DNA of 60,000 bases, from NCBI RefSeq assembly GCF_000003815.2, contig NC_049980.1:13471570-13531569 (forward strand), read 5' to 3'. Positions within the stretch are counted from its first letter, which is position 1. Every line of letters starts with the position of its first letter. The position numbers and the translations under genes were made by a program. The stretch comes from Branchiostoma floridae (taxonomy: Eukaryota; Chordata; Leptocardii; Amphioxiformes; Branchiostomatidae). Below, one piece after another: positions 23,521 to 43,728 of this stretch. A model generated the notes under the pieces. The model worked only from the letters and a program-made list of their open reading frames with translations, was not told the origin of the DNA and searched no databases.

Positions 23521-24559
23521 TTGCTACTGACAGCCAACGTGCACGTGTACGTGACACTGTACAATATCATCGTACGTGTTTTGAAAGCTTCAGCGGTTTG
23601 CGACCCTTTTCTCAGCTTTGCGTAACAACAAGGGGTTGACACCTGCAAGGTAGCTAGCAAGGCCAAGCGTTTTTTTATCGTGACCCAAGCTGCAAATGCT
23701 TACAGCTAAGGATGGGGTGGGGGAGGTGGGAGTAAGCGCAGATTAATGCATGCTTGGAATCACACAGAACAGGAACCGGGCGTACCACGGGCGAAATCGA
23801 ATTAATGCAGCTGCAGCTAAATGAACGAAATTTCAAAATACAAATTAGATTTTTTTCACAATTAAAAAATGAAAGTCAAATTTTAGCTCGAAACAAGATT
23901 ATAATTAGATTAAACAACGCTCAGACTACAATCACAAGTCTAAGGTTTCGTAACATCGCCCATTGTCCTGAGGGTACTGCTATTTAAATCTTATTGGGCT
24001 TCAATGATGATTAAGAGAGATCAAAGTCATTTTTTGACCTGGAACACTGACATTGGAAAAATGATTTTAAGCCCAATCAATGATTGTGTTGCAACTTTTT
24101 TTCTTAGCTAAGATAAGCAGTTTGCTTGGACACGGCACCCATGTGAATTACATGTACATATACTTTGTCATTGTATATTGCTATGAATGAAAAAAAAATG
24201 ACTAAGTACATAGTACCAAGCACGGCCGTTGACAACTTTAAAAAAATGAAAAGCTGATTATAGACACAAACTGTCATAGTTGAACAATACATTTTCTCTT
24301 CTGCTTTGACTTGCATTTCTAACGTTTCTTGATATTGCTTAACTGATGCAACGGTGACATTTCCCAAATCGGGGCAGGGCAGCTTTCTGAAACGATAAGT
24401 ATGGTATGAAGGGCAACTAAACACACAAAGAATAGTTATGAGCATGATTTGTGTTTATTAGTTGATAAACAGTATCATTTTTTTTACAAATGCAAACCGT
24501 AGTATAAGAAAGAAATACAGTAAAAATGTCCGTGATTCACAATTGGGCACGGCGTAAAC

Positions 24560-24800
24560 CCTCTGATTGGGCTCTAATTGAATATGATGATGTTGATGGC
24601 CTCCCATGTTGCTAGAGCCCTGTAGACATGGCAACGTGAATCGAAGTCCTTCCGCAGTTTCACCGTCCGACAGCTCGCAGCATGTGTGCAGGCCCATGTT
24701 GCAATCCGTAGGCGCACAGGAGCGAGTGTTCCAGCTGCGTAAGCCAGACTGATGGCTAGACCCTGTGTCCGATAGAGACCCAAGCCGACAACAGTAAGTA
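24560..24800 (-). other. GC-richer block with open frame on the minus strand, unidentified
   Basis: In AT-rich surroundings this block is noticeably GC-richer. It stays open on the minus strand in two frames; one reads GLYRTQGLAISLAYAAGTLA then RLRIATWACTHAASCRTV. I recognise no family. No clear acceptor/donor pair brackets it. It could be an exon of an unannotated gene, a decayed retrocopy or part of a repeat. Confidence 0.25.
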
Positions 24801-25902
24801 CATGCAGCGTTATTCGTTATTTTTCCACTTTTTGGCCCGTCCGTCCAAAAAGGGAACAAGTTGGAATTGTCTTGCTATATCATATATTGTGGATGCGTAT
24901 GCTATCATGGCAGATTGTTGTGGAGACTACACTATTGCGTCTTGCAAATCTAACATTCGCTGCCAAGAAAATATATCATAAAGAGGTATTCTGCGGCGTA
25001 TCTTTATTTTGAATATAACGTTAACGTTATATCAAGGAGACTTTATTGGGATTTTTTTAAAATTCTGGTTCGGGCAAGAAATCGAGATTTTGTACCCTGT
25101 GCATGTCATCGCAACAATCGCGAGGGCATGAAACAATCGCGAGCGTATGGACGCAGACTCTTTCAGTCACCGTATTGCCATTAGAAATACCCCAGCAAAG
25201 CACAGAGCAAGGTTCCCTCTTCTAAGGACTGTAGTACAGACTTTGCTTTTTTGTGCGGTTTCTCTTAATGCGATACTTACTTATTACACATTATTGTTGT
25301 GATGTAACTGGCTGGCTTTATTCATTCTGGTAATTTTATTTTTTGGGGGTTTGGTTTTTTTTCTCTGCATGTACGCCCAAACGAGGCGAAAAGAGCATTT
25401 TGAGTGCTAATTAGATGGGTTCTATATTAGGAGAGGTATGGTACTGTCCACTGGTAGTTCCCCCCAAGGATCGGCTATTCAATGAGGTAGGTAAACCTCA
25501 GGCATATTGACAATCTGACATTATGGCAGATGCCATCACGATCTTCGTTAACACTAGACTCTTTTCACTCGAGGGCAGGATATAATGAAGGACTTGCATG
25601 CAGGAAGTCATGCAGACGATGAACATGTCTGTATTGTGCCATGACGTTTTAGTTCCCCACACGGATTATTGTTCTGCAATTCTAAGGGGTAATTTCAACT
25701 TACTGTAGTGCGTAAATAAATGACTTTCTACATTGTATTAATGTAGAAATTACATATTCACTACTTATAGCTCGTGTGAGATGACGAGTTTGTTTCTATG
25801 ATACCTTGATGCACTAGTACAATGGAGAAAAAGACCTTGTTAGCTCGTGTTCTGAATGGGAGGGTCGCAACAACTTGCAGCAAAAGTAAAGACGGAATTG
25901 TG

Positions 25903-25993
25903 AACTATGGCACGGTAGCCTTGCGGTTAACGATATACAGCGTTCTTGACTCAGAACCTGGAGGTACGGGGTTCGAATCCTTGACAGGTCCCA
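25903..25993 (+). repeat. tRNA-like sequence, probably a tRNA-derived SINE head or pseudogene
   Basis: It has an A-box-like tagccttgcggtta and a perfect B-box core ggttcgaatcc with a foldable T arm. A hairpin gttct...agaac sits in the anticodon position. The 5' ggcacgg cannot pair with the 3' end (ttgacaggtccc), so a functional tRNA is unlikely. Confidence 0.5.
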
Positions 25994-26178
25994 ATGCTCA
26001 AGCTTTGGAAATGAACACCAATTTTCGCATCTAACCCAGGTGTTAACAGAACTTCATTAGAATTAAAAATTGGTATAGTATGATATAGGCATTATTTCAA
26101 CACCAAAATACAACAGCGATGCATTCGTTCAGCCATTATTCATAGAGCAGCCTAATGTACTTCCTGTTGTATCCCTTA

Positions 26179-27583
26179 GGTCATGTTGATTTTGATTACA
26201 TGGGTGACATTCTTTGGAAATCCTAAAGCCTGATGTTAGTGTGTGAATAAGATCAAAGTTTGGCCATATTAACCCTCAAGCACCCGACCTTTTTTTGCGA
26301 CTAAAATGAGTGGGGTCCAAACGGACCCCAAAATGTTTTGTTCATAACATCTCACTTCCAATTCCTATCGGTGATCATTGTGCATACATTGCTTCGTCAA
26401 TGTAAGAGGAATATTTTGACATGTTAAGGTGTTGCTAATTCCACCTCATTATCATAATTTATGCAAAAGATCAGAAGGACCATGTTTTGCACTAAACCCA
26501 TTCTGACCAGAGAGGGGAATTTTGAGGCCATCAGCAACCTTTATGTCCAATAACTCATGAACGGCTAGTGCTAAAGCTACGAAACTTGGTAATATATCAC
26601 AAAATATTGTTTGCAAAATATTTTTGTCAATAAAGTAAATTTATCATTATTTAGGTTGCCATGGCAACGGAATTATGATAGGCATATTTTTGCAAAAAAA
26701 TTCCAATTTCGATTTCAACAAGTTTTTTTTTGTAAACCATGCATGTTTTCTTACAACAATTAAATTCTATGAAGTTTAATGCTATTTTCATGATTCAAAA
26801 TTTATAATTTATGCTAATTTCATGACTTCATTAGTCATAATCCAAGATGGCCGCCCTTATAAGCTAAATGACGTCATAATGTCGTCATATTATATGGTGA
26901 TGACACAGAAGTTTTAAGGAGGATTTACTTTTACATGTTTACTATTCTCTGAAAGTTTGGTGGTGATAGGATAAGTAGTTACGGAGTTAGACTCAAAAGT
27001 TTGTTTCAAAACCTGCACTTTTTGGCTGGGGTCCGTTTGGACCCCAGACGGACTGATCACGGACTTTCTTTATAGCTTCCACAGTATTGTACCAATCTTC
27101 ATAAAAACTTAGGAGAAGGTATAGAAGATATTGGCTGACAAAGTCACGGAAGGTTTTTTTTCGTCAGATAAAAAATGTTCAAATGGTTCTTCAAAATTTA
27201 CGCCTGGGGTCCAAATGGACCCCACTCGGGTGTTTGAGGGTTAACGTTGATTATGAAATCCAAGTGGTCAGGAAGGTTGAATATATGACATATGGGAAGG
27301 TTGGATAAGTGAAGTATGATGTACCAAACAATCACGTCGACCGACCCCCGACCAAACAATACATTCTTCATTTTTGTTCTTTCATAGCTTCACCTTTATC
27401 TTTGAAATTGACAACAGTATTCTACAGTATCACATCTGCCTTTCGATATTTTTTTACAACTTGCGGCATATATTTTCTCATTTTGCATCTGATTTATGCG
27501 ATTTACAATATATCATAAAACCTTTTTACTTGGAAACGGACGAAAAGCGCGGTCGAATACCATCTATATGAAATCAACATGGC
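26179..27583. mobile_element. Harbinger-like element interrupted by a piggyBac-like element
   Basis: The left end ggtcatgttgattttgatta matches the inverted right end, read on the minus strand as ggccatgttgatttcatata. Both resemble the ends of 35948-36827. The minus-strand right end continues 'cgtccgtttccaa', similar to 'cggccgtttccaaa' in that copy. A separate element (26269-27244) lies inside. Confidence 0.5.
26269..27244. mobile_element. Non-autonomous piggyBac-like element with TTAA ends
   Basis: It begins TTAACCCTCAAGCACCCGA and ends with the inverted equivalent TCGGGTGTTTGAGGGTTAA. Both ends carry TTAA, the piggyBac target duplication. Inside are three palindromes of the form ggggtcc-n-ggacccc (about 26312, 27028 and 27206), two of them subterminal. 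There is no transposase reading frame. The class is inferred from TTAA plus the CCCT terminus. Confidence 0.75.
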
Positions 27584-28236
27584 CATATAATTGAAAGTGG
27601 AATTAATCTCTATCCAGCTTAGATCACTGAAGAGCTAAATTAAATGCTGATCAGTGATCTTCAATAAGTGTTGACAGAGAAAAAAGATACTACGTACAAT
27701 ATCTACGTACATTGTACGGGAAATTACCCTACCTCTCAGTACAATGGCCACGACGCAATGTCAAAACTGCCACCCTTTCCAGCAGCGTGCATGGCAGTGA
27801 TTTATACAATATTTTCCATTTCAAAATGGATTGCAATCACCAGAGGGCCTTCATGCTTCTGTGCGAGACATTTTATCTAGTTTTGGTACTATACAAAAAG
27901 AATATCCTTTGCCATTGTCCATGGGCATGGGTGGTATGGGCTGTATGTCATTACATACGTTTTAGTACCTTTGGTTTTGAAACTGGTCTACTGCATTAGA
28001 GTTACTATTCTCTAAACAACACTTTCAGTGAAGAGCTTCTGTGGATTTCCATGTGATTTTAAAAGTTACATCTGTCGATGTGAAGAATACATGCTGCTTG
28101 TCAAGGATAGCTGATTGTGTAGGTAGGCGGTAGCATGGGTGGTAGGTACTACAATTGGAAGAGGAAGAAGACGTATTGATACAAACGTTGTTTGAGTTTG
28201 CCGCATTTAGCTCACACCTTGTGCGCAGATGCACTT

Positions 28237-28548
28237 AAGGTGGGGTCACACGTGCGTATATATTCAAGTCCGTATAAGGCGCGCATGGGAGTATTTGCCT
28301 CCACCAGGCTCCACAGGTCGCTGGAAAAATAATAGAAATTGGACAAACGTAAACAGTTAACATGTCAAACGAGTTAGCTGGGTTGCTAACCATACTTCCC
28401 GTTCAGCTAACTCATCTGGCATGTTATGTATCTATATTTGTCAAATCTGTACTATTTTTCCCGCGACTTGTGGAGCCTGGTAGAGACTAAAAGCTTCATA
28501 CGCACCTCAAACGGACTTGAATATATACGCATGTGTGACCCCACCTTT
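28237..28548. mobile_element. Fold-back MITE with long inverted arms
   Basis: The left arm is aaggtggggtcacacgtgcg, continuing tatatattcaagtccgt. The right arm repeats it inverted ('acggacttgaatatatacgc', then 'atgtgtgaccccacctt'). Further inverted pairs inside (gttagct / agctaac, ggctccac / gtggagcc) mean almost the whole element can fold into one hairpin. No coding capacity. Confidence 0.85.
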
Positions 28549-28926
28549 ACACATCAATGCATCGCGATCCCAAACAGAGTAGTGTATTCAGACGGGCCAG
28601 TGCTCTGTGGCTGTCGCGTAGGCGGCATTCTTCATCATTACTTTGATGGCCTTCGAGTCATCACCAGGTGTTAACGTTGCCATGCTTCTCTGCTTCTTCG
28701 AATCAGATCCAAATCTTGTTATTTGCGTCTCACTGTAGGCAGTCCCGACATGAACCCAGGGTGTTTCAATTGTTCACTCGGCGTTCCGCCTCCATCGTCA
28801 ACAGTGCGCTTGCGCTTAGATAAGGTTGCCCTTACTCATTCACCGTGACAGATGTTTTCTTCTTATATGTATCATTCTACATCTCTCTTCTTTAACTCAC
28901 AATCTGGTGAGAATCAATCTGGTAAC

Positions 28927-30414
28927 TAGGGCTGGGTACCGGTACACCGTACCGATACAAAACCGGTTTTTCTTATTGGACCGGTGCAGAAAAACCGGAC
29001 CTGTAAAAATTCGGTAGACCGGATGTTGGACCGGATGTTAGACCTATTACAAAATGAACAGGTTAATCGGCAGAAATTCACATGTTTGGGGATTACAGAT
29101 TGAATAAAATAACAAGAGCGAAGTAAAGTACTGTTCATAGTAATCTCTACCAAGTCTTGCAGTCAATCGTATGGTGGCAATTAGCCTTGTACTAAGTTGT
29201 AGGCTTTCAAAACGCCAGTGGGACGCAAGTACTCCACCAAACAGATTTCTTTGTAGCAGAATGGACAATTATCCATTCACAAGTTTTCACATACTGAATT
29301 AGATACAGGTTCAGGTCCGGACCTGGACCTGATCCTCTAGGCCTGAACCGGACCTGGACCTGAATTTTCTGTACAGGTGTGACAGCGATCTCGCCCCCCC
29401 GGGGGGCGAGATCACTAGCGTTTTCGCCCCCCTTTAGCGTTTTCGCCCCCCCCCTCCAAGAGCAGCTGGTTACTACATATTACAGGTGCGCTACCTGGTA
29501 CTATACTGCACCTGGTATGTTGTGTTACCTGGTACCTATATGGCACCTTATTACCGTACCGTAAGATGTCATACCTCGAAAGTCGATACTATATTGTTCG
29601 GTGCAAACATGACATTGAAATGAAAAAGACATTTTTTGCAGCTGAGGTGGCATAAAAACAGTGCTACTGCGAACGTATAAATCAACACCGCCTATGGTAC
29701 GGAATACGTCAGCTATATGTTTTCAATTTGTCACAGTGTTTTCTTTCTTGTGCTGCAAACATTTCCAAAGCACTAACAAAAACACACGTGAATAATAGTT
29801 TCTCATTATAAACACTATCTACGCGCAAGTTGATATAGCTGTTGCTAAATGCTACACAAACACTGGTAAAGTACCAGTCTTAAGAAACACGGGTAAATGC
29901 ATCAGTTCCTAAATACTAGAAAAAACAGTCATGTTAGAGGTGAAGATGTCCCTTGGCCAGGTGCATATACCAAAATGTGCGTTATTCTAATTAATACCTA
30001 ATATTTGCATAATTAGTAAAGACATTACATACTTCTTTTGTGGTCACTTCATGGTAGAGACTTCATATTGGAGATATATAGGTTGCTTGAGGACAGGTGA
30101 ATACAATGAAATACATCTTATGTCAAGACTCAGGTATATGCAATAATGGGAATACAAGGGACCCAACACTCCTTGTCTGAAACAACTATCTTATTACCAT
30201 GTAATTACGTTGATATTGAAAGGAGTTATGTATCAAACTCGTGTACTTATATCATTCTGAAACTGCATTTTGTGATTTATACCAATCAACTTCTAAAATG
30301 TCATGTAAACCCGTTTTTTTTGGGGGGGGGGGGGCGAAATCGCTAAAGGGAGGCGAGGTAGGGGGGCGAGATCACGGGGGGGCGAGATCGCTGTCACACC
30401 TGTACCCATCCCTA
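28927..30414. mobile_element. hAT-like non-autonomous element with 8-bp target duplication
   Basis: It starts TAGGGCTGGGTACCGGTAC and ends with the inverted form ...GGTGTGTACCCATCCCTA-type terminus. It is flanked on both sides by the perfect octamer ctggtaac (28919-28926 and 30415-30422). The 8-bp duplication and the TAGGG-TGGG terminus are typical of hAT. Inside, an inverted block gacagcgatctcgccccccc occurs near 29380 and 30390. No transposase is visible. Confidence 0.8.
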
Positions 30415-30669
30415 CTGGTAACTAATCAAAAGAAAGGAAATGTGATCAGATAATGCCAGGTTAGATCTCGGTTATTCTTAGACTTATCTAATATCCTCTC
30501 AGCTACGGGCATAAAAAGTGATCAGATCACGCCATGGCGTCAAGCTGGACATGTCCTTGCTCACTATGCCCAATGAAGGAACATCCTGTCAATCAAAGAC
30601 GTTCTTTAAAAGTGAAAAATTCATCATATTACGAAGTTGGATCAAAAACTTGTGATTAGAATGTTATCA

Positions 30670-31310
30670 TCAGTTCTATGATCCGCCGCTGCTTTCTTGA
30701 ACCCCAACCTTATCACTAACGTTACTGCCAGTACTTTCACATGTGATGATGTTGATAATCCTGCAATCGAGTTTGTTCTGGGTACTACTGTGCTACGCGT
30801 GGAACAGCTTAATACAAACCAACAGGTAAAAAAAAAGAGTCAATCTTCTTGGCAATCTACATTGTACCTACCTACAAACCTTAGGTTCAAACCTTAGGCC
30901 ACCAAAGGGGCGGTGGAGGTGAAACAGCAACTTTCAAAATATAAATGTCAGTTGTAAACCCTTTTCTAACAGGTATTTCAGAAAATAGGTTCTTATCATA
31001 CAATAATCTTGTTACAACATTTGGAGAAGTTTGTTCTGAATTTGATTTGAATATATATAATCAACTGATGTCTGCTATTGCCCCTGTATGGAAGGTAAGG
31101 CTGAAACAAAAGTCTCCAAGTTTGGATGTCTATCTTCCTGTGAGTAGAAACATAAGCTGGCTTCGAAATGAATTTAGTAATATAGTAATACATTTCTGTA
31201 CCAACATTTCAACGAAGCCGAGAAAATTAGACTTTAATGGGAAGAATATCTTGACACCCCGATACCATGACAGCAGCGAATTAGTTAAAAAAAACTGAAA
31301 GCGTCTTGGA
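30670..31310 (+). pseudogene. Possible LINE ORF2 remnant
   Basis: Open fragments read ENRFLSYNNLVTTFGEV, then NIYNQLMSAIAPVWK (30945-31090). The pattern FLSY-x-(6)-FG ... Y-x-x-L-x-SAI-P-x-W-K is one I associate with the C-terminal part of vertebrate-type LINE ORF2 proteins. The upstream fragment at 30697-30830 might belong to it. Frames are broken and I see no reverse transcriptase core. Confidence 0.3.
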
Positions 31311-32574
31311 ACCTGTTGCACTGCAATTAATGAGAGTTCCACGACCCTATACCTTCGTTCTCTTTCATCTCGGAGTGCAGGTGTATGCACGCCCGTTAGA
31401 ACATTACCTCTACGTCACGTATGCGCCAACGAGACCAAGAAACTAAAATCAAACACAATTTTTCATATGAAATGTATATATCTCCTGGATTCTTTTCCCA
31501 AATTTAAGATTGCCCAACTGACCAAACTGCCCGTTTGTTCTTCAGTTTATAGTTCATGTTATTCACATAGAATTTTATCCAATTTATGATGGATCAAAAA
31601 GGAACATGATTAATATATAGGGAATCTGTTATTCAAAAACATAAATACATGTTTTAATTGATAGAAAATTTGGAACAAACTATAATAACTCATGGTGTGC
31701 AACACATTGCTTTTTCCGCCTGCTTGTGTTTTGTAAAAAAAAGTTTGCTTGTGTAAAGTTTACATGTAACATTCGTCGTAACTGTAATTCGCAGAGCATG
31801 CACGGCCTCAAATCAAGAAACAGCATGCGGCATCGGTATATTAAAATATAGCATTCCTGATAAGCTGGATGCTGAGAGTTTTTAAGGTCCACACGAGCAG
31901 TCATCATTGTCTGGAGAACGAATCAGACAAGCGACACCGGTACAAAACATATTTGCAATTTTTCCATGCCATCTTCATATAGAAATCAAATAAAGCTACC
32001 CAAGCCAAATACCAACCATTGCCGCGACAACAAGAAACATGCAAAACATGGGAAACCCGAAAATGTGAAGATGTTATGAAAGCCAGCGTTGCACTGTTGA
32101 CTTTCGGGTGAATTTCGTGATCACCATATAAATGTCGTCTAAAATTAAAATCGCCAGAGAGTCTAGCGTATTTTTTTCTTGTAAGTCTACTCTGGCTGAT
32201 TACTAAGTATTAGTTGGGGCTCGCTGACGTGAGAAATTGTTCTAAAAATGGCGTAGGCATACGGAGGGCTCTGACTGCAATACTGTTGAAAATGCCCAAT
32301 TAGAACTCACAGGGCAAGCTATTTCACTACGGTGTCACGCCGGCCCGGGTTTAATGGTACACATAGTTGTTGGTTTCGAGAAGTTCACACACTCACTGAC
32401 ACGCACCCTGAATTATACCCTTCTCATGTATTTTTCACACATGACAGGCTTTGATCAGTGTACTTTTCTGGGCAAAACCTCTTTTAGAGACATGTTCTGG
32501 ATATGCTATTTTCATAATTTTCATGGTAGATAGATATTTGTGCTGAATGTAAGTTTTATAAGTTTGCCCCACAC

Positions 32575-32690
32575 CCAGCGTTTAACTGCAGGTCGATTTT
32601 GTTTCAAACTTTGGACGACAATAATTCAAGAACGTGTGGACGGATTGTCATAATTTTTGGTACGTAGATAGCCTAAATGATGACTGACAT
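32575..32690 (+). mobile_element. Fragment of the interspersed repeat seen at 6.4 and 40.3 kb
   Basis: 'acccagcgtttaactgcag' and 'ataattcaagaacgtgtgga' followed by 'tttttggtacgtagatag' match the order of blocks in the 40311-41372 copy. Confidence 0.5.
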
Positions 32691-32707
32691 AATAAAATTA
32701 CTTATTA

Positions 32708-33239
32708 GGCCACAGCAAGTAAATTTTATGGATGACATCCTCTGCAGACAGCAAAAATAGTGAGATAGGGCGAAAAAAACAAGATGGGTAAAAAAAACAA
32801 GATGGCTGAATTTTCCAAATATTCGCAATAAACGTAAAAAAAATAATTGAAGCGACGAAACATGGTATCACAGCCTACAAGGCATTCATTTCTGTATTCA
32901 AGACGTGAACTAGTGTAGTAAAGGTGACAGTAGTGTTGTAGACTGGCATCACTTACCAACATGGCTACAACACTCATGGCTTCCATATTGGGGCCACTTT
33001 TACAACTATCTAACTAAATGTTTAGTTTCACTTCTATAACTACAGTCATGGCTACCTGGCTAGTGTCACTTCTACAAGTACAACCATTAGCCTACAACAC
33101 AACATATTTGCCCATTTTGGTACTTTCTCGTCATGTTGACCATCTCCGAAGAAAAATAAAATCTTGTTTTTTTTTTTCTGAAATCAGGCAAAAATTAATG
33201 CGCGCGCTGATGTCATCCATAAAATTTACTTGCTGTGGC
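32708..33239. mobile_element. Harbinger-like MITE, copy 2, perfect ends
   Basis: The terminal 32 bp (ggccacagcaagtaaatttt then atggatgacatc) are repeated in perfect inverted form at the right end. TTA flanks both sides, fitting the TWA target duplication of PIF/Harbinger. The interior is A/T-rich, without transposase. Confidence 0.85.
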
Positions 33240-33853
33240 CTTATTGAACATATAGCTAATTTGCGTAATCAACGAGGGTTTATGTGCATACGTGTTTTGC
33301 GTGCCTAACCCAATCATTCTGTTCACAAATGTATAAGTCGTCTTTATTTTATTGTGTATTTATTGTGTACGACTTGTCATGGACTCCAGGAAGAATAGTG
33401 GTGCAACATCACTAATGAAGATCCCAATAAAACAAACAAAGAAAACTTCGGTGTGCCTGTGACATTTTCAGTTTCTTATGTAAAACCTAGCGTAACTAAA
33501 CCGATTACAGCGGCACTGATGCCAATCACTGTATGTAATGTCATGTTTAGATTGTAAACACAATCAATATTTTGCACAGAGGAAAGGTCGGGATTTCTCA
33601 TTGCTATGCTCAGCTGAAGCATTTCTGTTCACTCGGCTTTGAAGGTTGGTTTCAAATTTTGAACGTCACCATCTTCGGTAAGGATACACCTCAGAAAGTC
33701 ACCATTATGTTGTTGTTTTTTTCGAAAATTTATTGTGGTACTCTACAGTGCAAGTATCTTTAAGTTTTTTAAATATATTTCAATTATAAAATAATTAATC
33801 GGTTATGTTCTTGTATGTCACTGCAGATTTGCAAAAACTACCCAGACGCCTCG

Positions 33854-43629
<9,776 letters not shown>

Positions 43630-43722
43630 GGTATCATTTGACTAGAAACAGCGTATGCCAAGATGTACCTTATCTTTCTACAGATCCAAAGAACCTGAAA
43701 TAATATCCAGCCTATTTTTCTA

Positions 43723-43728
43723 AATAAA
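43723..43728 (+). terminator. AATAAA polyadenylation signal of the GPCR gene
   Basis: The first AATAAA lies about 95 bp after the stop codon. A second (aaaataaatac) is near 43853. Confidence 0.6.

Larger units (their letters stand above)
20659..33826. other. Intergenic region rich in transposons, no convincing gene
   Basis: Apart from the elements listed individually, I see no exon series with splice sites and recognisable protein. The region is AT-rich. Short open frames are mostly inside repeats. At 21990-22140 the phrase 'gtcggctggtgttcggctg' recurs in variant form. One GC-richer block (24560-24790) is listed separately. Confidence 0.6.

Noticed and set aside
25903-25993. Functional tRNA gene
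   Set aside because: The A-box-like stretch and the B box are present, but the acceptor stem does not pair and the anticodon loop is irregular; listed as a tRNA-like repeat.
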